The notes: generated from the sequence alone by a model not told the origin. Shown: positions 16,032 through 24,643, counted from the first letter of the stretch. The stretch: 64,000 nucleotides of DNA from Natronosalvus amylolyticus (GCF_024298845.1 NZ_CP101159.1:1-64000); one strand, 5' to 3'. Program-made: numbers and translations.

Positions 16032-16871
16032 TCACCAGGAGAAACTACCTTCGTCGTACCGCTCCTCGAACTTCTCGATAACCTCTGCACATGTTTCAAC
16101 CGCCTCAGCCCCCTCGATCACTTCCTCGAAATAATCCGTTTCACGAAGATTGTGGACCAAGTCGTTCCGTGTTTGCCGGACATCCTGCATATCGCTCCTG
16201 AGGTCTCCCGAGATTAGCCCTGTACGTTGAAGCAGCATCTCACGCCCCGGCTGAGACAGTTTCCTCTCGAGTTTTCTCTTCGTCGTATTCGAGCCCCGGT
16301 AGTCCTCGTCAATGACCTTGTCGTGGAGCAAACTCACTGAGTAATCCTCAATCACGACCTGGGCCAAGGTGAGGAACGGCAGCACCCGATTCGCGAGCTG
16401 AATCTCAAAGTAGGCTTCGGCGTACGCCTGCGGCACACTTCTCTGGAAAAACCCGCGGATCGATGCTTCCAGATGATCTGGTTCCACGTCCATCGAGAAC
16501 TCTTCACATTTTTGTTCGAGATCGTATTCCTTAATGATCAACTGGGCCGTCATGTTCTGGGAGATATCCTCGTAACTCTCAACGAGGTCCGTAATTTCTC
16601 GGTACAAGCGGTGGACAGTGGTCTTGGTGACGAACCGGCCGTCGTTGAATGCACTATGCTTCATCGAACTTGCCAAGGCGGTCATCTCCGTCTCACCCGG
16701 CATCTTAACATCCTCCTCATCCGACGCCACGTCACCCTTAGAATACACTGTCGCCGACTTGAACTGGGCGTATGCGCGAGGATTTCTCGGTGTGACTTCT
16801 GACTCCGGTTCCAGCCTCTCTTCAGCCCATTCCCCGGTCAACTTTAGAGCAAGTTCATTAGGCGGGATCAT
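16032..16871 (-). CDS. HEPN-like hypothetical protein
   Basis: A 279-residue protein. The C-terminal part contains RQTRNDLVHNL, in which R-N-x3-H matches the catalytic R-x4-6-H motif of HEPN ribonucleases, set in a helical region as expected. The N-terminal 150 residues are helix-rich and unassigned. HEPN proteins act as RNA-cutting toxins or defence effectors, and some are non-catalytic. The next genes (17073 and 17733, divergent) include a possible nuclease, so a small defence cluster is possible. I give moderate weight to the fold and little to a specific function. Confidence 0.6.
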   Translation of the reverse strand: MIPPNELALKLTGEWAEERLEPESEVTPRNPRAYAQFKSATVYSKGDVASDEEDVKMPGETEMTALASSMKHSAFNDGRFVTKTTVHRLYREITDLVESYEDISQNMTAQLIIKEYDLEQKCEEFSMDVEPDHLEASIRGFFQRSVPQAYAEAYFEIQLANRVLPFLTLAQVVIEDYSVSLLHDKVIDEDYRGSNTTKRKLERKLSQPGREMLLQRTGLISGDLRSDMQDVRQTRNDLVHNLRETDYFEEVIEGAEAVETCAEVIEKFEERYDEGSFSW

Positions 16872-16999
16872 ACTGGCTGTTCAAAGCCCGCCGAGAAAAA
16901 TGCTGACTACCTGAACCGCCTCAGTATCAGGGCCGTGAGGATCTGACCAACCACATGGCTGGGCACCCTCGCCGTGCGCCGAAGAATCCAGAATTAACG

Positions 17000-17058
17000 T
17001 TGGCTCCGGATGTTCGGACCGTAACCCCCGTGGACGGCACGCTTTATTCCGGAGCCAA
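17000..17058 (+). promoter_or_regulatory. 11-bp inverted repeat around the promoter of the gene at 17073
   Basis: TTGGCTCCGGA (17000-17010) and TCCGGAGCCAA (17048-17058) are perfect arms across 37 bp. A TATA-like CTTTATT at 17042-17048 is about 27 bp before the ATG at 17073, so the right arm overlaps the core promoter. It is probably an operator. Confidence 0.5.
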
Positions 17059-17072
17059 GAGAACGCCTAGCC

Positions 17073-17588
17073 ATGTCAACGCAGCCGAAGGCTGGGGAAA
17101 TGCTGGTTGGAGCCTATCACAAGTTCCTAGGGGAGTGTGATTTCGTCACCTACCAGAAGACGTCTCTTGAACAGGATATCCAGACGGAAGTCGACGTGGT
17201 CGGCGTCAACTTACATGGCGAGCAGGAAATCTACGCCTGCGAGGTCGTGACCCACCTCGGTGGAATGGGCTACGGCTCCTACCAGGAGAACCGTGACCGC
17301 CTAGAGCGGAAATTCAAACGGGCTGAGAAGCTGGTGACCACCGAATACGACACCGCCGGTACGTACACCTTCCAGCTTTGGAGTTTGAACACGCCGAAAG
17401 GACTGGTAACTCCTCTCTCAGAACTAGCCGACGAGTTTGAGGACGACACCGGCTACGAACTGGAACTGGTGATGAATGACGACTATGCCGAGCGGATTCA
17501 GGGCCTCCGAGAACTCGCTTCATCAAAGAACGCACAGACTAACGACCTCGCCTTCCGCTTCCTCCAGATATTCGAGTACCTCTCATGA
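17073..17588 (+). CDS. Possible PD-(D/E)XK nuclease-fold protein
   Basis: A 171-residue protein. After an N-terminal helix comes an acidic residue plus strand pattern: EVDVVGV (Asp41), then EIYACEVVTHL (Glu57), like the core of PD-(D/E)XK enzymes, although the usual Lys position is Thr60. An invariant-looking GGMGYG turn and two helices follow. The missing Lys leaves activity uncertain. The TATA-like element 27 bp upstream favours the ATG at 17073 in a leaderless mRNA. It is divergent from the HEPN-like gene and could form a defence pair with it. Confidence 0.55.
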   Translation: MSTQPKAGEMLVGAYHKFLGECDFVTYQKTSLEQDIQTEVDVVGVNLHGEQEIYACEVVTHLGGMGYGSYQENRDRLERKFKRAEKLVTTEYDTAGTYTFQLWSLNTPKGLVTPLSELADEFEDDTGYELELVMNDDYAERIQGLRELASSKNAQTNDLAFRFLQIFEYLS

Positions 17589-17669
17589 TTCAGACTATGC
17601 AGTGCTTCTAGAAGACTGAGCAAGGAGAATGATCATACTTTGCTCTAGTCCCTACTGCCGTCCTAGGCG

Positions 17670-17683
17670 TTCTAGCGCTAGAA
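17670..17683. promoter_or_regulatory. Perfect 14-bp palindrome upstream of the gene at 17733
   Basis: TTCTAGCGCTAGAA is fully self-complementary and stands 50 bp before the ATG at 17733. It is a likely repressor site; no binder is identified. Confidence 0.45.
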
Positions 17684-17732
17684 TTCCCCCTTAGCTTCGT
17701 TGCCACTAATACCCACGCCCCACACACCGAAT

Positions 17733-18131
17733 ATGGGATTAGGACAGTTCCGGCCCACGCGCGACTACGACGAGCACGAAATCATCCCCGACCTCCTCGA
17801 CGAGGTCATCCCGGACGACTACTACTGGGACAAGACTGAGAAACGCGGCGAGAAATGGGCGAAGATGGCCCGATCGTTCATGTTCCGGACCGAGCGGACG
17901 CCACAGGACCGGTTCACCCAGGCCGCAAATCAGGTCGGTGAAGAGATCAGCCGAAGCGCCGAGACCGTGAAAAGCGCCTTGACCAGGGAGACGTCCGGTA
18001 ACGAGGCGGGTGTGGAAATCCCTCGGGAGGTTCTCATCAGGGTCAAGGATCGCGTCGAAAAGCACGACGACGTCACGCTCAAGGATATCCTCCAAGCCCA
18101 CCGCGAGAACCAGCAGGACGACGGGAATTAG
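17733..18131 (+). CDS. Hypothetical protein
   Basis: A 132-residue hydrophilic protein (MGLGQFRPTRDYDEHEIIPD at the start) with a long charged helix in its second half. It has no motif I know. The ATG at 17733 is preferred to 17700 because the extra N-terminal residues are rich in Pro and lack haloarchaeal character. It converges with the next gene, the two stops overlapping by 4 bp. Confidence 0.55.
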   Translation: MGLGQFRPTRDYDEHEIIPDLLDEVIPDDYYWDKTEKRGEKWAKMARSFMFRTERTPQDRFTQAANQVGEEISRSAETVKSALTRETSGNEAGVEIPREVLIRVKDRVEKHDDVTLKDILQAHRENQQDDGN

Positions 18132-18919
18132 ACGACCCACCGGTCCAGCTGGATGCCCTGTTCCTCGCCCTCCTCAATAATCCGCAGTACGTAGTGTATC
18201 GCTTCCTCGGCGAGGATGACACCGGTCTGAGCCTGGAGCAAGGTGGTGTCCGAGTCGTTCCCCGACGTGTGCGACCCGATCGTTGAACAGTACCCGTACG
18301 GCGTGTACAGCATCCGCCAGTCACGGGTTTCACGCGACCCATTGCTATCCCATTTCTCGATCAACCCCTCGGAGTACAACTCGTCAAGCGCCTCGTTGTA
18401 GCTTCCCTCGGTTAACGTCTCCAGTGCCCGGCGAGCCTCCTGCAGTGCGTTGTCCGGGTCGCCGTTCGTGAGTCTGTCCTCGGCTGCCTCGATCTTCTCC
18501 AGGACAGCATCCGGGGCGTGCTCCTCGACGTAACCCCGCTGGTTTTTCATCTCCTTTTCGGCGGTGGCACTGATCCGCAGCATCAACTCAAGGCCGTCAC
18601 CAGTCTCAGAGAGAACGAACCGTGTGCCGGCCAGTGCATCTTCCAGTGCCTCCCGCTGGTCCACTCGCAACTGGGTGTTCTCCACGAGGTGGGCGAGGAG
18701 TTTCCGGCCAGTCGGCGTCCCGTTCGATTCACGAAGCCAGTGAGAAACTCGGTTGTATCGGCTAACGTGGGTGATGTCGTCCACAGCCTCATCCTCATCG
18801 AACCGGAGATGTTCAGCGTCGAAGCGCCGTAGAATCTCGGTGAGTTCTGCATGACGGTATTCACCGCTGAGAACGTCGGCCACGTCCTGGATGTGCGCGT
18901 CCTTCATATCATCGGGCAT
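18128..18919 (-). CDS. Hypothetical protein, possibly abortive-infection related
   Basis: A 263-residue protein. The first third is helical and acidic. The C-terminal third (from about residue 150) contains NALQEARRALETLTEGSYNE and a following helix-rich segment resembling the C-terminal domain shared by some abortive-infection (Abi) proteins. The resemblance is weak. No membrane segment or signal is present. It converges with the gene at 17733 and is followed upstream by a PCNA remnant. Confidence 0.5.
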   Translation of the reverse strand: MPDDMKDAHIQDVADVLSGEYRHAELTEILRRFDAEHLRFDEDEAVDDITHVSRYNRVSHWLRESNGTPTGRKLLAHLVENTQLRVDQREALEDALAGTRFVLSETGDGLELMLRISATAEKEMKNQRGYVEEHAPDAVLEKIEAAEDRLTNGDPDNALQEARRALETLTEGSYNEALDELYSEGLIEKWDSNGSRETRDWRMLYTPYGYCSTIGSHTSGNDSDTTLLQAQTGVILAEEAIHYVLRIIEEGEEQGIQLDRWVV

Positions 18920-18969
18920 GTGGCATACTCGACGGGGAACTGGTAAACTCGTTTCGCAGAATCACCCCG

Positions 18970-19498
18970 TCAACGGGCCTTCATCACGAACTTGAAGCAG
19001 TCTTGCATCCGACCGAGGTCATCACTGAACGCATCCACCTAGAGCGTGGCCGAACACGCATACTCAAGACCGGTCGTGCTCGGAATGTCCACTTCGACAG
19101 GGACGGTAGATGGCATGGAGAACGTGGACGTCACTCCGTTACTCACCGCAACACGCAGCACGATCTTCTCGTACCTCGCATCGTTCACGGACGGCGGACG
19201 ACGTCACGGTATCACCCTTCCGGGCCTCCCGGACGCACTCCTCCAACTTCTCAATGTTCACGCCGAACGTGACTGGTTCCTCCGGGTACTCGTACCCGTC
19301 GAACAGGTCCGTCTTCAATCGAAGGTCGATCATACCGACCATCGACGGGTCTGCCGCAAGAAACTGCAACCCGTTTTCCGAAACTGTCATCGGGGCCTTT
19401 GGGGTAACGGATTTGTACAGTTTCAGTAAGCGTTTGAGGTCCGTGGTCTCCACAGTCGTTGCGTTGAACAGTGGTTGTTCGATTGTTTTTACTTCCAT
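18970..19498 (-). pseudogene. Decayed PCNA-like sliding clamp
   Basis: The N-terminal 100 residues match an archaeal PCNA: GLQFLAADPSMVGMIDLRL, then VTFGVNIEKLEECVREARKG. Around 19195 the frame shifts; the continuation in the next frame (VNDARYEKIVLRVAVSNGV, then VPVEVDIPSTTGLEYACSAT) is clearly clamp-like, then an in-frame TAG interrupts it, and the sequence ends near 18970 without the C-terminal half. A normal clamp has about 245 residues. Frameshift, nonsense codon and truncation together make it non-functional. It is probably a remnant of a virus- or plasmid-borne replication gene. Confidence 0.75.
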
Positions 19499-19720
19499 TG
19501 GGTATCAACCCAAAGAGGCGGTGACGGGCTACAAATCCGGTCACGCCGGTGCGTATCGTGCTGTATATGCGCCCTGTATCTTGCACGGACGAGATTTACC
19601 TCCTCAGAAGTTGATAGAAACAGCGTGCAACATCCAGAGATGTATGCAGTACTGATATTTCGATAATCCTATCAATTTCTATGTTTTATGAGGATTAAAA
19701 TGGAATTCTTTTACTATCGT

Positions 19721-19900
19721 CTAGTTAGATACATTTTCTACAAAGGCAGTGAGGGTATTTTCCAGAGAATAAAACTCCCTATCGTCTTCATCGCCACTGG
19801 CAAGTTCTTCAATCATGACCAAGTCGTACTCTTCGAACATGTCTACGCTGCCGGAAGTTCCGGCTGTATCGTTGTCCGGAGTCCACTCAAAATGTACCAT
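19721..19900 (-). CDS. Small acidic protein downstream of the Mrr-like gene
   Basis: A 59-residue frame starting MVHFEWTPDNDTAGT is very acidic, in haloarchaeal style, and ends FVENVSN. It begins 15 bp after the stop of the Mrr-like gene on the same strand and may be cotranscribed. No motif is recognised. Acid-rich small partners can inhibit nucleases, so an antitoxin or anti-nuclease role is possible but only inferred. Confidence 0.55.
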   Translation of the reverse strand: MVHFEWTPDNDTAGTSGSVDMFEEYDLVMIEELASGDEDDREFYSLENTLTAFVENVSN

Positions 19901-19915
19901 ATCTATAGAATAAAA

Positions 19916-20749
19916 TTAACCTTTAATATTTACCCAAATGTCATCTACGTGCTCTCGATAGATACCCGGATCCCGGCAATTACATTTCTTTCGGAGAAAA
20001 TCCCGGAGTGTTTGGCCACGGAAATTCAAATCGGAATCCCAAAGCTGTTTATTCAACATTTCCTGTGCCGACACTGATACACTACGATTCTCGGATCCCT
20101 CTTCGATTGTTGGAGTGACAGACATATCTCGAAGAACGACGTTAGGTGGTTGTACCGTCACCTCAAAATTAATTCTCTGAATATATCCTTCTGCATCGTC
20201 CTCTTCCAGCTCTTTCAACGTGTATAACGCAATACCAGCATCCTCCGCCTGTGAGATTGCTCCTTCCTGAAATCCATTCCGAGATATGATATAGGCCATA
20301 TTTGCTGCCGAATTAGCTACGTTCCGGATAACCTCGGAGACAACAGCCTGCTCAATTCTATCTTCGTGGAACTTGCACTCAATGATTGTCAATATTTCAT
20401 CTCTTGATGACTCTGTCCAGACAGCAACATCGACTTCTTTTGAGTCACCCTGACTCAACGACAAGTCGTACTTGTGCTCGACATCGGTTACATCTTCTCT
20501 AGCTTCAAGTCCAGCAACAATTTTCTCATATAGTTCCTCATCAACATCACTCCAATCCATATCCTGTGGTACGATAGTTTCCTCAATGTATTCTCTGTGA
20601 ACTTCTCCAACATAACCTTCTGATGAGTCTGTTTCATCGGCGATCTCGCTGTAAGTCCAGGCAGGATTCTCTGTCGCGGTTTCAATGATTCGTTGTTTCT
20701 TGTCAGTCAGACTTTCATCTTGTTTATTAGGTTTGAGACGTTTTCTCAT
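19916..20749 (-). CDS. Mrr-like restriction endonuclease with N-terminal helix-turn-helix
   Basis: A 277-residue protein. Residues 15-55 look like a helix-turn-helix (SEIADETDSSEGYVGEVH). Residues 90-180 form a PD-(D/E)XK core: Glu105 and Asp107 in SKEVDVAVWTE, then Glu124 and Lys126 in IIECKFHED. The strand YIISRNGFQEGAISQAEDAG and ALYTLKELEE are typical of the Mrr family of type IV enzymes. Catalytic residues are intact. The gene is A+T-richer than its neighbours, suggesting transfer. It probably cuts modified or foreign DNA; a small acidic gene follows it. Confidence 0.8.
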   Translation of the reverse strand: MRKRLKPNKQDESLTDKKQRIIETATENPAWTYSEIADETDSSEGYVGEVHREYIEETIVPQDMDWSDVDEELYEKIVAGLEAREDVTDVEHKYDLSLSQGDSKEVDVAVWTESSRDEILTIIECKFHEDRIEQAVVSEVIRNVANSAANMAYIISRNGFQEGAISQAEDAGIALYTLKELEEDDAEGYIQRINFEVTVQPPNVVLRDMSVTPTIEEGSENRSVSVSAQEMLNKQLWDSDLNFRGQTLRDFLRKKCNCRDPGIYREHVDDIWVNIKG

Positions 20750-21101
20750 CCTTGGTAGGTTCTTTGTAGCTTGAATGTACTTTAGCTGCGGTATTTACAA
20801 TAATGCTGGACTGACGATGCTGAATTAGCGCTGTGTATCTTGCACATCTCGCTCGATCCATATTTCAAGTGTCACAAGCGGAGTGAAACACCAGAGGCTT
20901 AGTACAGCACTAGGATGACCGACCGACCCAGATGCCATGATCTGGAGTGAAGGATTCAAGTTAATTCGATACCGGTTTGAACACGGTTCTATCCGTCTCG
21001 TGTAGCTGATTGGCACGGAGGGTGATGATGGAGCGTGGTTCACTAGGTTCTATCGACGAAGACCCCTGGTTAGCGTCGATAAATCGTTATCTCCGTCAGA
21101 C
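20750..21101. other. 350-bp region without a clear gene
   Basis: No convincing coding frame is seen. A minus-strand frame ending at 20825 (from an internal ATG near 20938, MASGSVGHPSAVLSLW) could encode a 37-residue hydrophobic peptide but lacks support. No palindrome or repeat stands out. Confidence 0.35.
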
Positions 21102-21551
21102 TCACCGGAGCCTACGACGTGGACGACGACGTCGACCACCAGAACCCGTTATGGCCAATACAATCATGAACACCAGCATAGCCGTCACCAAGATAATCAT
21201 CGCTATCATCATGCCAGAAATCCACGCGCTGAGCAAGAACGACGCCACAACGTAGAAGACGACGCCCGGTCCTCGAGCGAGCGTGTACGAGATAGCCATT
21301 GATGCGATCGTGGTCACGACAGGTAACAGAGCGAGCGTGAACAGACCGGATTGAAGGATCAACTCCATCTGGGGTGCGAATGCGTTACTATTCACAGTCT
21401 GGACGTTTTGTGTGGCTGCGTATGTTTCTATCAGGACGGTCTGTAGGACTGGAACGAGAATAGATGATGCTACTACTCCTTTGAAAGCGCGGTCAACTAT
21501 GGTTCCTGTGGCGTCGGCTGGCCCACGTGGTGTGCTACGAGGTGCGGGCAT
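21102..21551 (-). CDS. Small membrane protein of unknown function
   Basis: A 149-residue protein with three or four hydrophobic segments: about residues 25-45, 65-90, 95-115 and 118-138, ending in an Arg-rich tail (GGRRRRPRRRLR) that should stay in the cytoplasm. I chose the ATG at 21551 (MPAPRSTPRG); the frame is open to 21599. I do not recognise the family. Small multi-span proteins with basic tails occur in haloarchaeal pleomorphic virus-like elements, but nothing else viral is near. Confidence 0.5.
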   Translation of the reverse strand: MPAPRSTPRGPADATGTIVDRAFKGVVASSILVPVLQTVLIETYAATQNVQTVNSNAFAPQMELILQSGLFTLALLPVVTTIASMAISYTLARGPGVVFYVVASFLLSAWISGMMIAMIILVTAMLVFMIVLAITGSGGRRRRPRRRLR

Positions 21552-21739
21552 AATCCCTTGTATTACATCAACAGTGATGAATGTATGTGTGGCAGACAAC
21601 GAAATCCTGCGCCCATGAACCGGGAACCTCGTCTTGTCTATGCTGACTGTCGAACACGGATGAACGCGTGAATTTCGTGGCGCACTAGCGCTATGAGTTC
21701 AGCACGACCCTGGAAATCTCTCCAAATATATATTGTTTT

Positions 21740-21864
21740 GGCTTTGTTGAAACCCTCTTGCAATCTTGCGATTTTCTGATAACCCGGTTTCTCATCGAAC
21801 CCACAGAATTCGGTGGGTAGAATAGTTCTCATCAATGTCAACTCTGAAGGATTTCAACAGAGCC
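21740..21864. mobile_element. 125-bp MITE-like element with IS6-type ends
   Basis: The ends are inverted copies of GGCTYTGTTGAAA (GGCTTTGTTGAAA at 21740-21752; TTTCAACAGAGCC at 21852-21864), resembling the terminal repeats of IS6-family elements. It is flanked by a perfect 8-bp direct repeat ATTGTTTT (21732-21739 and 21865-21872), the target duplication size of that family. At 125 bp it cannot encode a transposase, so it is a non-autonomous derivative. It sits 20 bp behind the stop of the gene at 21884. Confidence 0.8.
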
Positions 21865-21883
21865 ATTGTTTTCAATAAAGCCT

Positions 21884-22738
21884 TCACTTTGGATCTGGGC
21901 CATACCGCGGCGTTTCACACCGACTGCAGTTCCAAATCGATGTCCTGGGTCTGGATGGATTTGGTACGGAATCACGGCTGTCGAACCTATGAATCGTCTC
22001 TTGGTCGCATTGCTGGCAGAAGAGTCGTTTCTTGGTTGGGATACACGGCTCTTCTTGCGTAGTGTCTTGTGACTGCAGTTGCTCATGAAGTGCAAGTGCC
22101 GGTACCAGCCAATGACGAGCCTTCTCCTCGAGTTCAAGCACGTCCTTGAGGTCGTCGACCGCTTGCCCCCACTCGTCGTAGAGCATTGGTGGCTTGCCAT
22201 GGGCAGTTGACCATCTGATGGAATCCTCGTCGCTAACGTTGGCGAGTCGCTCGAGTAGCTGTTGCCCGGGTTCGGAATCGAGTGTAGCCGCCGAGTGCAG
22301 TGAGGGCCAGGGCTTGACAAGCTGTGGTGCTGGATCGTCGATGTCGTACACTAGCTGATACCCATCGATTGGCCCCTCGTCAGTGACGAGTTTGCGGCAG
22401 GCGGCTGCTCCTTTCGCCACAGCCTCGTAGTATGTCCGTGCACTTGTGATGATGAAACCTATGCCCAAGAGTACCTCAGCAGACCGTGGCGCGTCTTCAT
22501 CGACCGGTTCAATATGCTTGCTCAGACAGAACTGGCATTTGGTCCGGTCTGATGGAATTGATGCATCACACGAGCGACAGCGCGACTCCGATTTGCGCTC
22601 TTCGATTTCTCTGCTTCCATACCTTACTTGCTTGGTACGGAGATTGCGGTCTCGTTTTTCCTCAAGAGCAGGATCTACACCGGGAAATGCCTCTCCAAGC
22701 GGCCGAAGTTCATGGCGATCGTGTTCTCTTTGATCCAT
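21884..22738 (-). CDS. Zinc-finger plasmid protein
   Basis: A 284-residue protein with two zinc-ribbon-like elements: CRSC and CQFC at about residues 54-71, and CQQC with CSRC near the C-terminus. The middle 170 residues include a hydrophobic stretch (VLLGIGFIITSA) and acidic helices and are unassigned. I recall similar proteins on haloarchaeal plasmids without a known function. A TATA element (TTTAAATA on the minus strand, 22769-22776) lies about 34 bp upstream and a GTTACCCCAC palindrome about 95 bp upstream. Next to TFB and a SWIM protein it belongs to a regulatory-looking plasmid block. Confidence 0.65.
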   Translation of the reverse strand: MDQREHDRHELRPLGEAFPGVDPALEEKRDRNLRTKQVRYGSREIEERKSESRCRSCDASIPSDRTKCQFCLSKHIEPVDEDAPRSAEVLLGIGFIITSARTYYEAVAKGAAACRKLVTDEGPIDGYQLVYDIDDPAPQLVKPWPSLHSAATLDSEPGQQLLERLANVSDEDSIRWSTAHGKPPMLYDEWGQAVDDLKDVLELEEKARHWLVPALALHEQLQSQDTTQEEPCIPTKKRLFCQQCDQETIHRFDSRDSVPNPSRPRTSIWNCSRCETPRYGPDPK

Positions 22739-22832
22739 CGTCGTACTCTTCGTAGGCCGCGTCCTCCTATTTAAACTCGAGGCCGGGACTGATCAACGGA
22801 TTTCTGAGGTGATTGTCCAGCTTTCAGTACGA

Positions 22833-22873
22833 GTTACCCCACGACATTTTCCAGTTGAACCTTGTGGGGTAAC
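22833..22873. promoter_or_regulatory. Paired inverted repeat GTTACCCCAC / GTGGGGTAAC, copy A
   Basis: Perfect 10-bp arms at 22833-22842 and 22864-22873 with 21 bp between. It abuts the TFB stop codon and lies about 95 bp upstream of the start of the zinc-finger gene at 22738. Copies occur at 24587, 26694 and 58064. Confidence 0.7.
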
Positions 22874-23814
22874 TACTTCTGTTCCTCGAGGACATCGCAC
22901 AAACAGTCACGGTGGGTTCGAATCGTCGTTGTCGACGTGTTTGCACTATCTGCAACCGCTTGCTGTGAGAGCCCGTAGCCGAACTCGTGACTGGCTCGGT
23001 ATAGACAGGTTGCAGCGAAGCTTCGAGGACGACGTCCACTTGTGATCCCAGCATCTTCTGCGAGCGTTGCTAACTCGAGTGCTCGGTGTCGAATCTCGTC
23101 TGGAACCTCGAGTGTGGCTGCGAGTCGCGGGAGGAAATTCTGTGGCCGTGGAATCGGTGTAGGAAGTTCGAGTTCGGTGTTCATCGCCGAGTACGCACAC
23201 TCGAGGGCTGACCGCGAGCACGTCGCCAGCTGACTGATCTCCTCAAGGGCCCGGCCGAGTCCGTTGCACCGACACACTGCGTAGACGCTCGCTGCTGCAA
23301 CCCCCTCGAGTGACCGTCCCTGACAGAGGTCCTCTCCTTGGGCACGCCGAAAGAGCATACACGCCTGTTCGCACAATGAGTCCGGTAACTCGAGCGCACT
23401 TACGATCCGACGGACTTCGCCGAGACTGTATCCAAGATTTCGTTCACGCTTCGTTCGCCACTGGCTGCGGCGATGCTCCCGCCGAAGGCGGTTGAGTTGA
23501 CTACGTTTTCGTCCAGGGAGTGCGTTCCCTTGCCCATCTTTCTTCCATCCGATCTCAGTCGACAGCCCACGGTCGTGTCGGCCTGCTGTGAGCGGAGTGC
23601 CTGTTCGGCGCCGGCTCGAGTTCTCGGGTGAGTTGAACCACTCCGGCCCGTAATCGAGGTGGTCTTCGTCGACGATCAAGCCACACTCTCGACAGTGTGT
23701 TTCGTGGTTCGCTGGGAGTAGGTCTCCACCGCACTCAGGGCACGCCGTCGTCGATCGCGTTGTTTGCTCTGTCTCTCGAGTGAAGTGACTGCTGAATATC
23801 TCGTTTGTAGCCAT
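22873..23814 (-). CDS. tfb: Transcription initiation factor B (TFB)
   Basis: A 313-residue TFB. The N-terminal zinc ribbon has Cys25, Cys28, Cys41 and Cys44 (CPECGG and CRECG). A B-finger/linker with RLRREHRRSQWRTKRERNLG follows, then two cyclin-fold repeats (LEGVAAASVYAVCRCNG in the first, PRSFAATCLYRASHEFGYG in the second). TFB bridges TBP-bound TATA DNA and RNA polymerase. The ATG at 23814 is chosen because the ribbon then has a usual distance from the N-terminus; the frame extends to 23874. Haloarchaea carry several TFBs, and plasmid-encoded ones can redirect transcription to particular promoters. Confidence 0.92.
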   Translation of the reverse strand: MATNEIFSSHFTRETEQTTRSTTACPECGGDLLPANHETHCRECGLIVDEDHLDYGPEWFNSPENSSRRRTGTPLTAGRHDRGLSTEIGWKKDGQGNALPGRKRSQLNRLRREHRRSQWRTKRERNLGYSLGEVRRIVSALELPDSLCEQACMLFRRAQGEDLCQGRSLEGVAAASVYAVCRCNGLGRALEEISQLATCSRSALECAYSAMNTELELPTPIPRPQNFLPRLAATLEVPDEIRHRALELATLAEDAGITSGRRPRSFAATCLYRASHEFGYGLSQQAVADSANTSTTTIRTHRDCLCDVLEEQK

Positions 23815-23901
23815 CTTGCTCCGACGAGGCAACTGTCTGTTTGCCCCGTCACCCCTTTCGGGGTCATAAACCATCTCGAGCGAACCTTCCAGTAGTCTTA
23901 G

Positions 23902-24465
23902 TCACCGAAGGAAGGTTCCGTCTGGAGTCGGGATGAGTCCCGTGCGGATCTCGAGGTCGACACGTCGAAGATGCTTGCACCCACCATCTGGCTGGCGCCG
24001 TTCGAAATCAGGACAGGTGCACGTCTTTTTCTCGACGTTGACTACGTACGTGCTTCCGCTCTCGCTGAGAACATCGTAAGCGGGCCCTCTCTGGACGAAT
24101 TGAACCTCCATATCTTCGGTGAGTGCACGACGGGTCCGTGGCTCGTCGATCGAGTAGCCGCCTGCCTCGAGTGCAGTCGGTGGTTGTGGTTCCTCACAGG
24201 GGGTAGAGAATTCGTTGCGGCGGTTACGCTCTTGTCCGCACTTCCTGCAGCGCCAGTAACGTGTGCGGTATTCGTAGCCGTCGGTGAGGTCGATATCGTA
24301 CGGTGATGGTTCGGTGCCGGGAAGCCACTCGTCAATGGCCACGAGTTGGTGTCCGTGAAGGCGGGCAACGTCACCCGGAAAGCTGCGATCTCGATCACTG
24401 GTTTTCTTCTGCTTAGGTTGGTACTCTCGATGCGGCTCGCTCTGGAGTGGTTGATCTGTACTCAT
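23902..24465 (-). CDS. SWIM zinc-finger protein
   Basis: A 187-residue protein with a zinc-ribbon pair (Cys73, Cys76 with Cys90) and a C-terminal SWIM finger: CTCPDF (Cys149, Cys151) and CKHL (Cys163, His165), the CxCx(n)CxH signature. SWIM domains bind DNA or proteins, and in archaea occur in recombination-related proteins and plasmid proteins. The promoter region has a TATA-like TTTTTATG near 24516, a GCGCC/GGCGC palindrome at 24491-24511, and a GTTACCCCAC palindrome about 120 bp upstream. It follows the plasmid block of TFB and zinc-finger genes on the same strand. Confidence 0.78.
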   Translation of the reverse strand: MSTDQPLQSEPHREYQPKQKKTSDRDRSFPGDVARLHGHQLVAIDEWLPGTEPSPYDIDLTDGYEYRTRYWRCRKCGQERNRRNEFSTPCEEPQPPTALEAGGYSIDEPRTRRALTEDMEVQFVQRGPAYDVLSESGSTYVVNVEKKTCTCPDFERRQPDGGCKHLRRVDLEIRTGLIPTPDGTFLR

Positions 24466-24586
24466 CGGTTATCTCGAGGCATAGTGAGTTGCGCCTCATG
24501 CCTGTTGGCGCATAAAAAGGACTTGTAGCGTCTGCTATCGAGGTCCAGGTTCGAAAAGAGCGAAGGTTTTCTGGGGGGAGTTAGGA

Positions 24587-24626
24587 TTTACCCCACGAAT
24601 TCGACTATTTGGACTCGTGGGGTAAC
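24587..24626. promoter_or_regulatory. Paired inverted repeat (T/G)TTACCCCAC / GTGGGGTAAC, copy B
   Basis: TTTACCCCAC at 24587-24596 faces GTGGGGTAAC at 24617-24626 across 20 bp, about 120 bp upstream of the SWIM gene start. One arm base differs from the consensus. Confidence 0.68.
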
Positions 24627-24643
24627 TACACTCAAAGTCACCG

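Noticed and set aside
20825-21043. 72-residue minus-strand frame
   Set aside because: No ribosome-binding site, promoter or motif; composition not coding-like except for a short hydrophobic stretch.
22833-22873. GTTACCCCAC palindrome as a simple transcription terminator
   Set aside because: Archaeal terminators are T-rich without long hairpins, and the other copies lie mostly upstream of genes with a constant two-turn spacer.
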